A DNA stretch of 64,000 bases from Cordilura impudica (GCA_963682025.1 OY821518.1:130864729-130928728); one strand, 5' to 3'. Shown: positions 46,752 to 57,907, counted from the stretch's first letter. Notes: generated from the letters alone by a model not told the origin. Made by a program: numbers and translations.

Positions 46752-47800
46752 AATTTTCTACATTAAATATTTGTGTAAATTAAATATTTCGTAAACTAAG
46801 ATTTTTCTACAGTAAAACAAAAAAAAAACAAAAGAATATTTTCTCCCAAATAGGAAGTAAAATTTTGTTAAATAGAAATAAAAGGTTTTGCTAAAAATTT
46901 TTCTAATTATAAATTACAATTGTCTAAATATAAGATTAAGCTAATATTTACTTAAATATAAAAGTAAGCAAAATGTTCCTTGAATTCAAAATTAAAAAAA
47001 AAAAATTCTTTTTCTATATTTAAAATGTTCTTAAATGTAATGTTAAACTAGGAATTTCCTACGTCAAGATTTTTTTTAACAGAAAGTTAAATTAAAATCT
47101 TCTACTTTTCTAAACATAAAATTAAATTTAAAAAAAAAAATTACAAAATTTCCACAAACTTATATTAAAAATTAAATATTTCATCAAAATTAATTATTTC
47201 TACCAATGAAATTACTAATTAACTAATTAACTTAAAATTACCAATTTATAAAATTTAAAGTGACATCAGCTACCGTTCATGAGATAGCTGTACTCTTGTG
47301 GAACGAAGAAATAACCACCAATTATATAATTCAAGTACAGTACCGACCACCAAACTATATTTATTACAATTTTGGACAGAGTTAAATTCCATTAAAGAAA
47401 AAACAATATATACATATATACATATATATATATATATGTTCAAATAGATTTAAATTAAACAATTTTCTCAATACAAATTAAAACAATTTCTAAATATAAA
47501 GTTAAATTAAAAATTTTTCTAAATATGAATTAAAGCACTGTTAAAAACAAATTTAAATAAGAATTTTTTCTAACTATAAATTCAAATTAAAACCTTGAAA
47601 TGGAGGTAGAATAAAGAATTTTGTTTTAAACCCAATGTAGAAAACCAAACCAAATTCTTATCATTTTGTGGGTTACCTCCAATTAAGATGGAGTCGAGGT
47701 AACATGGTAGGGAGGGCAAAAGGGGCAGAACACCTCGTCCCCAATCCCAAGGTAAGTATGGCCATCCGTCCCATATAGCGTCAGTTTTTTTTTGACAGTT
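46752..47800. other. AT-rich stretch with one GC-richer inverted motif
   Basis: Mostly A/T-rich with an AT microsatellite at about 47407-47440. At 47670-47702 GTTACCTC and GAGGTAAC form an 8-bp inverted pair within a less AT-rich block that runs to 47760. Nothing coding is recognised. Confidence 0.35.
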
Positions 47801-47815
47801 TTTTTTTAGTTAATC

Positions 47816-47923
47816 GCACGTGAACATCTGTAGTGGGGTTTCCCTGGGCCTTAACAAGATCCCACCCCTCCGGCGAGCTAGGCCCCCTGCCAGCACGTGC
47901 GACCCGTTAAGGCTCAGGGAAAC
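47816..47923 (+). other. GC-rich segment with two interleaved helices (pseudoknot-like)
   Basis: GCACGTG (47816-47822) pairs with CACGTGC (47894-47900), and GTTTCCCTGGGCCTTAAC (47838-47855) pairs over 18 positions, one of them a G-U, with GTTAAGGCTCAGGGAAAC (47906-47923). The order A, B, A', B' is interleaved, i.e. pseudoknot topology. Between them lies CCACCCCTCCGGCGAGCTAG. It looks like part of a retroelement leader or a structured RNA; no function is shown. Confidence 0.5.
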
Positions 47924-47954
47924 AGGAAGCGGAAGTTCCACCACCGCCGCACCA

Positions 47955-48125
47955 ATACATAATGCCAAAATATGCCAAGATAAGTTAACGTACAGTAAAA
48001 GTAAAGTTGATTCTCCACGCATAACTTTCCTCAAACCCAACGAATTTAAGCAGTTAATAGCTCAAAAGAAGGAGCTTGATCCACTAAGTGTTCTTAGACC
48101 TATGTTAACAGCCTACGTTAATTAG
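47955..48125 (+). repeat. Second copy of the 45478-45550 sequence, open frame
   Basis: From CAAAATATGCCAAG to CTCAAACCCAACGAATTT this matches 45480-45550 with very few changes, then diverges. Both copies share one open frame (KICQ-KLTYSKSKVDSPRIT-FLKPNEF); here it continues to a stop at 48125. Unrecognised; it may be a captured or retroelement-derived fragment. Confidence 0.45.
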
Positions 48126-48379
48126 AACTTTAGTTATAGAGGTTTGAGAGAAGAAAAATATTGAAAAAAATCTTGAATGCACAGTTTATTCATAAATTCT
48201 TTTAATATATGAGATTTTTTTTTGTGTAGTCAATATATGTATACAATACTAGTACTGATGTTGATCAGAAATACAATAACATAACATAATTTAAAGCCCA
48301 TTTAACCCATTTTGCCAGAATGATATGTTTTCTAGCATTGAAATAACAGCAAATTATTTGTTGGTATTCGTTGCGAAAC

Positions 48380-48930
48380 TATCAGAGGTAATTTGTAGAA
48401 AATGTAGAAAATTTTGTTGAAATACGCGAGTGCGTTTTACACTTTTCAAGGTATTTGATGTGAAAGACACCGTATGCATCCCAAGAAACTATCGCCAAGT
48501 TCTTGTTGGCCGACAGACTGACTTGGTCTTTTTGGGCACTTTCACCCGAAGAAATCCACTGCTTTTACTGTTTCTTGATCTCTGGTGTGTTATGATGGAT
48601 CCAGTTTTGAGATGGCTATATCCTCAGCCACTTCACGCACTTTTATCCTTCGTTCATCCGATATCAGTCCATGGATTTTATCGACGATTTCTGGCGTGAA
48701 GACCTATTTTTTGTGACCTGAAAATTCCGTGTCACGTGGTCGTACCTGTACACCACAACGGAATTCAGTAATTCACTGCTTAATTATTGAAGTTGATGGT
48801 GCAGAGTCCCCATATTATTGATAAAGCCCTTCCTTAGTTTGGATAATAGTTTTGTTTCCGAAAAAATAAATGTTCTATCAACACTCGAAGTTCACTTTCT
48901 CCATTTTTGCAAAACTGTCAAACACAAATG
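48380..48930 (-). pseudogene. Mariner transposase relic, minus strand
   Basis: Near 48905 the minus strand encodes MEKVNFRVL, the typical start of mariner transposases (MEKxEFRVLI). Further along come GVH-like helix-turn-helix pieces and FLGMHTVSF, equivalent to FWDAHGILFIDYLEK, near 48450-48480. Stops, frameshifts and large deletions are present. Confidence 0.6.
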
Positions 48931-48989
48931 AGCAGTGATTATTTTTTTAAATTAATCAATTAATCAACGAGTTCCCTCGTAAATTTGCA

Positions 48990-49434
48990 TTAATGCCGTA
49001 GTTAATGTTTGGAGCGATTTTAAAGCAGACGAAGTGATTGGGCCGTACTTCTGAAATGAGTTTGGTAATGCAGTTACAGTGATCCGTTTGGGTTACCGGC
49101 CAGATTTGATTGATTTGGATCTTGAAGAATGTGGTTCCAACAGGATGGCGCAACCTGTGAAATTGCGTGCGAAACAATTAAATTGCTAACGGAAAAATTT
49201 CCAGTTCATCTAATATCAAGAAATGGTGATCAGAATTGGCCAGTAAGATCGTGTGACCAACAGAGTCTTTATTTGGGATTTTTTAAGGTTGCATGTATTT
49301 GCTAATAAGCAATTCCTGTGCTTAAAGAGAAGATCCCAGTATTGCGACTTTCGTTAGAAAATTGTCCAATATAATATAATAATAAAATTTTTCAAAAGAG
49401 TAAATTTACCAGCAATGTCGCATTCGGACACCCT
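48990..49434 (+). pseudogene. D,D41D-type mariner relic
   Basis: The plus-strand translation shows IGPYF, VTVIRLGYRP (VTVNGxRYRxM in the intact relative), MWFQQDGATCEIACETIKLL, HLISRNGDQNWPVRSCD. This parallels the intact transposase at 56343-57428. The third catalytic region is destroyed. The end CATTCGGACACCCTTTA at about 49418-49435 may be its terminal repeat, which differs from the intact element. Confidence 0.75.
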
Positions 49435-49435
49435 T

Positions 49436-50593
49436 TAGAAGCAAGTAATGTTAATTAAAATGTAATGGAAATTTTTATGTTTTTTTACATTAAAAGTTTC
49501 TCAAGTATTTTTTTTTTCTTAATTTGAAATCTGTATGTATATGGAATTACCACATTGTTTTAGTTAAACCAATGATTCAATCGATCGTTTGAAAAAAATC
49601 TATACAATTCCAAAAATAAAAAAATTTTGAAAAAAATTTTTTTTTTAAATATTTATATTTTATTTAATAATAGAGTCCCTAAAATTGTCTTCTTAAAATG
49701 CAAGCATAAATAAATACAAAATTCAATACACAAGCGTACACCATTTGGAATCTTAATTTAAAATTACAAAATTGTTAAAAATCAAAAAATTGTACTAACG
49801 AGTATCTTAACATAAGGCGTATACAATTAAAAGCTTTAAATTATATTAAATATTTTCATGATGATGGTATTTATGTATGTAACAATTTGGACTTAAAACT
49901 ATTTTAAGTACAGAAAAATAATATCATATGTTGCGAGGGATATAAATAATAGCTGTCGAAGCACAAATACTTAACAGTAATAAATAAATTATTCTGGGTT
50001 TTCACAGTTTATAACAAGTCAATCCATATAGATATGGCTTGACGTAAGCAGATCTTCTAATGGAATATAATTTTTTAGCACTATGTAGATTAACGTTCAA
50101 TGAATTCCCGATACTGATTCTTTTTTAAATGTACCTATATGAATTCATTTTAACGGTTTTGTTTTAATCATTACTAACTGAAGTCAGTCTTTTAGTCTTT
50201 TTTAAAATGCTAACTAAGCCTTTTATGAATCCCATATTATATATATGAATTCATTAAATGCATTATTTAATGTTTTGGTCTCGAAATCAGTCGTTTAGTT
50301 TTAAATTGTTAAATAATTTTCGTTAATGTTATCTACTATAGTTAACGATACTTATTTACGATAATAAAATGTGAAAACCCAGTTACACAAGTTTATTAAA
50401 TTTATTTTTTTTTATCTGTTTAGTACTACATATGTAACCCATATATAAGTTATGCATATTTTAATGGGGAGAGGTCAAACACACTTGACGGCAAGATTCT
50501 TTATATAAATTATAAAAAAATAATAAAGCATATTGTTAGAGAAAAACTCAATTCATTCAGTCATAGAGTGTTTAACGTTTAACCTTATGATTT
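49436..50593. other. Non-coding region 3' of the transporter gene
   Basis: Lies downstream of the transporter stop codon on the minus strand, so it should contain the 3'UTR. I could not fix a polyadenylation site. AT-rich, no transposon recognised. Confidence 0.4.
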
Positions 50594-50870
50594 TTAATTT
50601 TTCACTTTTTCATTTCCTTCTATAATGGTTGTATTAAACATCGCTCGGCATATGCTGACTATACTTTCGGAAAAGCGTCCATAGCATTTTGGTTTATCTT
50701 TCCAAGCTATAAAGATATAGTAGAATGGTATACCAGCCAGAGTAATAGCAATGCCCACCAAAAGATTCATTGGTTGAGTAAAACTAGGCATGAGTACTAA
50801 AACAATGCAGCAGATTATAAATATAATGGGTAAAGCTGTGTTCACTCGAATGGGTCGTGGTATATCTGGC
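50594..50870 (-). CDS. SLC7/LAT-type amino acid transporter, last coding exon
   Basis: The acceptor TATATATTTCAG ends at 50871 (minus strand); the exon encodes PDIPRPIRVNTALPIIF, two hydrophobic segments (about residues 15-35 and 40-60 of the exon) and a cytoplasmic tail ending NEKVKN-stop at 50594. RPxxPRPIKVN is a landmark of L-type (SLC7A5-11) transporters, after TM10. The first base completes the split Arg codon left by exon 63636-63760, which confirms the link across 12.8 kb. Confidence 0.9.
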
Positions 50871-50946
50871 CTGAAATATATAAAAAAATAAAAATCATAA
50901 ATTTTATTTAACTTCAATTTCACTTATTAATATTTAAATCTGATTA

Positions 50947-51367
50947 TCTTAATATATAAAAACGTTGGTGCGTATGTTGGTACTCTAATAACTGTTGAAC
51001 CACTAATGCTAGCGACTTCGTATTCATACTATATGTTCCTTTGGTTCTCCGATTTGCATAACTTTTTTTTGTACCTGATAGGTGGCGCTGGGGTCGAGAT
51101 TTTCCCAAAAAAATTATTTACGGTCCAATTTAGCTCAAATTCGCAACATATATTATGTACATAAAACTAAAGTTGCTGACAAAGTTTTTCACCTGTAGGT
51201 GGCGCTGGTGTTAAAATATTCAAGAAAACGTATATTTTTTTTCAGTCAAATACATAATATTATTAAATCGTGCTTTGCTTTTGCCCGACACTCGGTATTA
51301 AAATTTAGATGCAATATAAAATCCAGATGTTTTCTTCGGGCCAGCAACGCGGACCAGACTCAGCTAG
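50947..51367 (+). mobile_element. Non-autonomous Helitron family H3
   Basis: TCTTAATATATAAAAACGTT after A50946, ending GGACCAGACTCAGCTAG before T51368. The internal GTAGGTGGCGCTGG motif occurs twice (about 51081 as a variant and 51197). No coding sequence. Distinct from H1 and H2 apart from the termini. Confidence 0.75.
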
Positions 51368-51756
51368 TGTAGGTATAAGTTTGGCTAACTTTTTGTATAC
51401 GACCCGTTCAAATATCTACAGATATTTAAAATTTTGACTCCTTTTTCCACAAAACACATACATGAATGTAGATTGAAGTCCCTCGAATTTTATGGGACCT
51501 GAAAATAAACCTAGACATATTTTATGAGGTGTCCCAAAATATTTCGTAAACTAAACCGTTTTCAAAAAACATCTAAAACTTAATTTTTTCAGTAAATAAT
51601 AGTAGTTCTAGACAGACTATCCGATAGCCTATATCATGAGTTTAAGAAAGTGTCTTAGGTCGAACTAAATGGATAAAAAAGGGCGGTCCCAAAACAACCT
51701 GGTCGGCTGAAGGTGAGCTAGCTGAAATCATTTGATTTATATTTGGATTTGAATGT

Positions 51757-53115
51757 GTAAATCAATATGATATCGCTTTGTGCTGTTCAAGAATCAAGTC
51801 AAATGCTGTTGGATTTGATAACATGCACCCAAAATTCATAAAAATACTTTTGCCATTTCTTCTACCTTATATTACATATCTTTTCAACAACATCATAACA
51901 ACAAGTTCTTATCCACTTAAATGGAAATATGCTAAGATTATACCAATACCTAAATCAAACAAGGAATTTAGGCCAATTGCAATCCTTCCATTTCTCTCCA
52001 AAGGCTTTGAAAAGCTGTTACATTCTCAAATAAGCGATTTTGTTAAAAGAAATAACTTACTGAAAGGCAATCGGGTTTTCGTCCAAAGCATAGCTGCGTC
52101 ACAACTCTGTTAAGTGTTTCCGAAGAAATAAGGCAACAAATAGATAATGGAAAAGAGGTTCTCTTGGTACTGCTCGATCACTCGAAAGCCTTTGATACGG
52201 TAGATCACTTTATTTTATGTTAAAAGCTGAAACATATGTTTAATTTCAGTTACACTTCAGCTAAACTTATGTCTTCGTACCTATCCGATCGTTCATAATC
52301 AGTATTCTTACATAACCGATTGTGCCTCAGGGATCGATTTTGGGGCCCCTTTTATTTTCCATATATGCTAATGATCTACCAGGTAAACTAAAATATTGTA
52401 ATATACATATGTATGCTGACGACATCCAGGTATATCTCAGTAGCACAATTAAAATGCTCAATACATAAATTTCCAAGCTTAATTATGATTTAAGCAACAT
52501 ACATAAATGGGCAGCTGCAAATGGGCTGTGTTTCAACCCGAAAAAAACTAAATGTATCGTTATTCATAAACGATTACTGAATCTTGATCATGTTTTTAAT
52601 GTAAAACTAAATAACAAGCAAATTGAGGTCGTAACCTCTGTCAAAAACCTCGGAATTATATTCAATGACAGCCTCCCTTGGACAAATCACGTAAACAATG
52701 TTGTGGGAAGAACATATGGAATGTTAAGAACACTTTGGGCCACTCAACACTGCACCCCATTAAACATTAGAATGCTTCTTGCTAAAGCTTATTTAATTCC
52801 CTGTTTGCTCTATGGATGTGAAATTTTCCCAAATTGTGATGCTGCTAGTAAGTGTAAACTAAAATCCATACGCCATACGCCTTTGGAACGCACTACCATA
52901 TCACATTCAGCTATATAGTAACGCATTAAAATTTAAAAATGAAGTTCTTAAATTATATGCTTAATTTCTGTCATGATTTTGTTTTTATGATTTTAAATTT
53001 ACATTTAATTCTTCTAAACAAATTAACCTGTTTAGCTTTATAAAATCCTATGCTGAATTTATAAGATTTAATCTTGTAGCATAGGACAGTCAATGAAATA
53101 AATAAAAAAATAAAT
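51757..53115 (+). pseudogene. CR1/Jockey-type LINE, RT relic with internal deletion
   Basis: The RT reads FDNMHPKFIKILLPF, WKYAKIIPIPKS, RPIAILPFLSKGFEKLL, then frame-shifted SKAFDTVDH, a degraded SILGP block at about 52322-52350, MYADDIQVY (52412-52436, catalytic YADD), NGLCFNPKKTKC, LYGCEIF. It then jumps at about 52860 to IRLWNALPYHIQLYSNALKF, the C-terminus, so about 300 bp are missing relative to 61434-63105. The A-rich tail is at about 53090-53115. Confidence 0.85.
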
Positions 53116-53139
53116 AAATTTCAAAATCTGCTCTATTGG

Positions 53140-53808
53140 AGATGAGAATGCTGTCTGTTAGATGGGTGAAGTTGTTTCAGTAGAGTATTTAGTGATATTT
53201 CACCGTAATAAAGCCAGGTTTTTGCGCCTTCTCTCCTGAGACAATGGAACAGTCAAAAGAGTGAACTTCAGTGGAAGAATCGTCTCCAAAAAAGGCTAAG
53301 TCAGTTCTATATACGTACAAGATTATAGCGTCCGTTTTTTTTGATGACTATGTTCAAAAAGGAAAAACAATCAATGGCCGAGTATTATGATAACTTATTG
53401 CAGCGTTTATGTAATTAAATTAAGGAAAAAGGGCTCATTTGGTGAAAAATAAAGTGTTGTTTCATTCACTATTGCGATAGCCAAAATCCATGAATTAAAG
53501 TTCGAATTCCTTCATCACGCATCTTATTCGACAGATTTAGTACCCTCGGATTATTTTATATTTCCAAACCTTAAATTGCTCGGTGGTAAAATATTTACCA
53601 ATAGTGAAGAGGTGGAGTCTGCGGTTGATGGATATTTTAAGAAGCTAGACACTTCTTACCTATTAAACAGGGTATTGAAGCTGTTGAATATCGCTGGGAA
53701 AAGTGTATCAAAATAAAATGAGATTATGTTGGGATATAAAAAAAAATGCTTCCCAAATTCGTTGTGTTTTCTCTGTCAGGTCGGGTTGCTCTGGTACAGC
53801 CCTCGTAG
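53140..53808 (+). pseudogene. Mariner transposase relic with right terminal repeat
   Basis: Shifting frames give MLSVRWV, PETMEQSKE, SPKKAKSV, KGKTINGR, KNKVLFH, then LGGKIFTNSEE-like sequence and YFKKLDTSYLL, in the order of irritans-type mariner transposases. The end CAGGTCGGGTTGCTCTGGTA (to about 53808) resembles the mariner terminus at 37283-37313. Confidence 0.75.
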
Positions 53809-54330
53809 AAAATAAGCATAAACCAAACTTCAGTGGCATTGTTATGAATTTGTTGTCTACAGATATGTAAAAGTACATATCGCACGTTATATTTACGAGT
53901 ATATTTTTCGCAAAATCATATATAAGCAAAATATGAAAAAAATCTTTGAAAAATTTAGCTTTTTGTTAGATTTAATTGAGAATTGACTGAGAATTGACTG
54001 TCCTACAGGGCTTATTTTGAACTTCTGATTAATGGGAGTAATAAATACACGTATACAAATTTTTAACGAGATCTATAAGATAATCTGAATCTTAAGGCAA
54101 TTTAATTCGATTGTATAGGGGAACTAGGACCAGGATTTTCTGCAATTTCATACCGATTGTTATAAGGCCAGCAAAATATTTTCATAAGTGCAACCTGTAG
54201 AGTGATTACAAGGTTTACATGAACACGTAGACAGAGAACGGACGGACATCGCTAAATCGACTATAAATCGGTATATTTTTGGTATGAACACACACTATTA
54301 TATCCTGACCACTGAGTGGTATAGGATATA
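53809..54330 (-). mobile_element. F1 repeat, old diverged copy
   Basis: AAATAAGCATAAACCAAACT, CAGATATGTAAAAGTACATA and, at the far end, ACGGACGGACATCGCTAAAT and ACCACTGAGTGGTATAGGAT reproduce F1 landmarks in reverse order with many changes. A further F1 scrap is at about 54385-54475. Confidence 0.6.
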
Positions 54331-54759
54331 AAAAAAGTAGTTAAGGTACCTTCTGATGTGTGTGTGTGTTACTAATAAAAATACTTGGCCTAGACCCCCC
54401 CATTTTTGGACGTAGTCTCCAAATAATAATCACATCCGATATGAACATATCTAATAATCTGACTTATTTTTTACGTCAATTAACCGCAATAAGATCTTAA
54501 GCGACAAACACAAAATTTTACAAGGGAAGGTTTTTTTTTTTTTCTTGATTAAGTCCAGTTAATACCACCGAATTTTGTAGGAAGGTTCTGTTTTGTCCAA
54601 TGCATGAAATGGAGGTAACTTTTTCACATATTAGCAGGATATTTATAATACGTATATGTACATATATTTGTTTTTAGGTTATTTATTATAGATAAATATT
54701 AGGCTTATTAGCTTGAAGTCAACAAATTTAAATTCATAATACATATCATGTATTCGTAT

Positions 54760-55538
54760 TTTTATACCTTATACCACTATGTGGTAAGGGCATAATGACT
54801 TTGCGCTGATGTTCGTAACAACCAAAAATATTTGACCTAGACCTACCTTTTATTATACCGATCGACTCAGAATAACCTCCTGAGACAATTTACCGATGTA
54901 CGTCCGTCCATCTGTCCGTCCGTCTGTGTATCCATGTAAACCTTGTAATCAAACTACAGGTCGAATATATTTTGATGAAATTTAGTATATAAGATTCTAT
55001 CGGCCATAGGATTAACGCAATTGAAATTTGTGAAAATCAGTTCATGTTCAGACCTAGACCCCATAGAAATGACCCCCATGAGATCGACTTAAATTTCCAT
55101 TATATCCGAATTATCGTGTAGATCTCGGTCAAATTGGGTTTGTGTATGTTTATTACATTCATTTATTAGTAGCCTAAAAATAAACCTTATAGGACAATTC
55201 TTAGTCATAGCCCCCATATGAAACTGAATCCCGATCTTCACTTAAAGCTAATAAAAAGACAAAACTATTGCAAAGATTTTTCACAAATTTGGTTTGTACA
55301 TGTTTTTGCAAAAAATAAGTGATCTTAAAAAATATAGTCATGATCGGTCCATTTTTCGACCTTGTCCCCATATAAATATAGCATCCGATATGAACTTTTT
55401 CATATCCGAAGGCAAAAAGAAAAAATAATAGCAATGCCACTCAAATTTGGTTCATGCTTGTCTTCTATATCTAATTAGTTGGACCTAAAAGATATGGTCT
55501 CGCTCTAGACCGACTATAATTTTCTCTTACTTGTTTTA
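54760..55538 (+). mobile_element. F1 repeat, diverged full-length copy
   Basis: ATACCTTATACCACTATGTG, AAAAATATTTGACCTAGACC, the TCCGTCCGTC block at about 54901-54923, GATCGGTCCATTTTTCGACC and CTAGACCGACTATAATTTTC with TTACTTGTTTT. The full family order is retained. Confidence 0.8.
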
Positions 55539-56028
55539 TTTGAAATAAACCAATTTTCAAAACATATTGAGTTATAGCGTTTCATGTGGTGTATTAAGCA
55601 CTTTTTGTAGATCGAAACTAACACACAGAAATGAAGCTTTCCTCTTCTCCTGATCCTCTAAAAAAGTTTCCTTAGATTTCTCTTTATTATTTATGTGCAT
55701 TTGATATGCTTCTGTTGATTGAAATTGATTTTAGGCATATACTATGGAAGCCGAGATGGAAGTTATTTTTCCTTTTTTATAGTCTTTAAATGTTCGCTAT
55801 AAAGCTGAATACGGCTTTTATATTTCTAAATGCCCGAGTTAAATATAGTTTATTGCTCTTATTTCCGCACTAATGAGACGCTGACAATTTTTTAATGAAG
55901 GATTTTATTAATGATACGTTTGCTTCGTCAGATTTATTGTGAGGAGTGATTTTCTTTTGGGCTGGTATTTTCAGCTCTTACAGATCTTAAAAACATTTGC
56001 GAAACGTGAAGTGTGTTTTTAATAAAAA
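55539..56028. other. Non-coding stretch
   Basis: No recognised feature between the F1 end and the Helitron 3' end. Confidence 0.35.
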
Positions 56029-56235
56029 CTAGTTGATTGTGTGGCGCCTAGGCGCCCGTTTAAAAATTATGATTAAAACAGTTTAAATTTAAATACACGA
56101 ACAATTTATAATAAATTAAATTCCTTTTAATATAGTAGTAAATTGAAAATTATATTGTTACATATGTATGTACATATGAAAAAAGATTGTGTTTGTAGAA
56201 ATTGTATACATAAGTATCAAAACAGATAAGAAATA

Positions 56236-57541
56236 AAGGGTGATTTTTTAAGAGCTTGATAACTTTTTTTAAAAAAAAAACGCATAGAATTTGCAAAATC
56301 TCATCGGTTCTTTATTTGAAACGTTAGATTGGTCCATGACATTTACTTTTTGAAGATAATTTCATTTAAATGTTGACCGCGGCTGCGTCTTAGGTGGTCC
56401 ATTCGGAAAGTCCAATTTTGGGCAACTTTTTCGAGCATTTCGGCCGGAATAGCCCGAATTTCTTCGGAAATGTTGTCTTCCAAAGCTGGAATAGTTGCTG
56501 GCTTATTTCTGTAGACTTTAGACTTGACGTAGCCCCACAAAAAATAGTCTAAAGGCGTCAAATCGCATGATCTTGGTGGCCAACTTACCGGTCCATTTCT
56601 TGAGATGAATTGTTCTCCGAAGTTTTCCCTCAAAATGGCCATAGAATCGCGAGCTGTGTGGCATGTAGCGCCATCTTGTTGAAACCACATGTCAACCAAG
56701 TTCAGTTCTTCCATTTTTGGCAACAAAAAGTTTGTTAGCATCGAACGATAGCGATCGCCATTCACCGTAACGTTGCGTCCAACAGCATCTTTGAAAAAAT
56801 ACGGTCCAATGATTCCACCAGCGTACAAACCACACCAAACAGTGCATTTTTCGGGATGCATGGGCAGTTCTTGAACGGCTTCTGGTTGCTCTTCACTCCA
56901 AATACGGCAATTTTGCTTATTTACAAAGCCATTCAACCAGAAATGAGCCTCATCGCTGAACAAAATTTGTCGATAAAAAAGCGGATTTTCTGCCAACTTT
57001 TCTAGGGCCCATTCACTGAAAATTAGACGTTGTGGCAGATCGTTCGGCTTCAGTTCTTGCACGAGCTGTATTTTATACGGTTTTACACCAAGATCTTTGC
57101 GTAAAATCTTCCATGTGGTCGAATAACACAAACCCAATTGCTGCGAACGGCGACGAATCGACATTTCACGGTCTTCAGTAACACTCTCAGAAACAGACGC
57201 AATATTCTCTTCTGTACGCACTGTACGCATTCGTGTGGTTGGTTTAATGTCCAATAAAGTAAACTGAGTGCGAAACTTGGTCACAATCGCATTAATTGTT
57301 TGCTCACTTGGTCGATTATGTAGACCATAAATCGGACGTAAAGCGCGAAACACATTTCGAACCGAACACTGATTTTGGTAATAAAATTCAATGATTTGCA
57401 AGCGTTGCTCGTTAGTAAGTCTATTCATGATGAAATGTCAAAGCATACTGAGCATCTTTCTCTTTGACACCATGTCTGAAATCCCACGTGATCTGTCAAA
57501 TACTAATGCATGAAAATCCTAACCTCAAAAAAATCACCCGT
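56236..57541 (-). mobile_element. Intact-looking mariner (D,D41D), 1306 bp
   Basis: Termini AAGGGTGATTTTTT (left) and ACGGGTGATTTTTT (right, inverted) are flanked by TA on both sides (56234-56235 and 57542-57543), the Tc1/mariner target duplication. It contains a single full-length transposase gene without interruption. It is inserted in the 3' region of the Helitron. Confidence 0.92.
56343..57428 (-). CDS. Mariner-type transposase, full length, D,D41D
   Basis: 361 codons with no stop or frameshift. The N-terminal helix-turn-helix region (about 1-120) starts MNRLTNEQRLQIIEFYYQNQ and includes RRRSQQLGLCYSTTWKILRK. The DDE domain has FSDEAHFWL (first Asp, about 162), WFQQDGATCHT (second Asp, about 253) and LDYFLWG (third Asp, about 295). 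By count 41 residues separate the second and third Asp, i.e. D,D41D, as in the rosa group of mariner-like elements. It cuts and pastes its own element at TA sites in the nucleus. All catalytic residues are present and the terminal repeats flank it, so recent activity is plausible. A decayed relative lies at 48990. Confidence 0.93.
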   Translation of the reverse strand: MNRLTNEQRLQIIEFYYQNQCSVRNVFRALRPIYGLHNRPSEQTINAIVTKFRTQFTLLDIKPTTRMRTVRTEENIASVSESVTEDREMSIRRRSQQLGLCYSTTWKILRKDLGVKPYKIQLVQELKPNDLPQRLIFSEWALEKLAENPLFYRQILFSDEAHFWLNGFVNKQNCRIWSEEQPEAVQELPMHPEKCTVWCGLYAGGIIGPYFFKDAVGRNVTVNGDRYRSMLTNFLLPKMEELNLVDMWFQQDGATCHTARDSMAILRENFGEQFISRNGPVSWPPRSCDLTPLDYFLWGYVKSKVYRNKPATIPALEDNISEEIRAIPAEMLEKVAQNWTFRMDHLRRSRGQHLNEIIFKK

Positions 57542-57544
57542 TAT

Positions 57545-57907
57545 ATGACAAAAAAGTTTTTCAATTTAGAATCTCTTGAAAAACTATATTTCGTGTGAAA
57601 TATCGTTGGTCATTCAATAGTTTTCCTTGCTGTGGGTTCGATTGAATACGTATCTTAACTTGGATTGCAACTTTTGATCGTGACAAAGCCACATACAGTT
57701 GGCCGTGTGAAAATACCGCGGTCTCCAAATTAATGCCAAATCAAATGACTGGCCTTGAGCCTTGTTTATGGTAATTGCGTATGCAGGAATTACTGGAAAC
57801 TGGCGGCGTTTTAATATGAAAGGTAATGTGGTGTCGGTTGGGGCGAGATCAATCCTAGGAATTAGAACCATATCATTTTGGTCAGCGCTAAAGAACCAGT
57901 TAGTCAT
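57545..57907 (-). pseudogene. Helitron Pif1-type helicase, C-terminal fragment
   Basis: The minus-strand frame from 57907 gives VLIPRIDLAPTDTTLPF, KRRQFPVIPAYAITINKAQG (helicase motif V region), then shifts frame near 57720. The correct continuation reads FSHGQLYVALSRSK, helicase motif VI, and QVKIRIQSNPQQGK. These are hallmarks of Helitron RepHel C-termini. Only the last 120 or so residues remain and they carry a frameshift. Confidence 0.85.

Noticed and set aside
47670..47702. tRNA-like or primer-binding-site hairpin
   Set aside because: Only one 8-bp stem is present, with no cloverleaf, no GGTTCRANYC B-box and no flanking LTR pair.
47816..47923. Calling the structured segment an HDV-like ribozyme outright
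   Set aside because: The order of the two main helices fits, but only 5 nt separate the last two strands, leaving no room for the P4 helix and the usual catalytic-C context.
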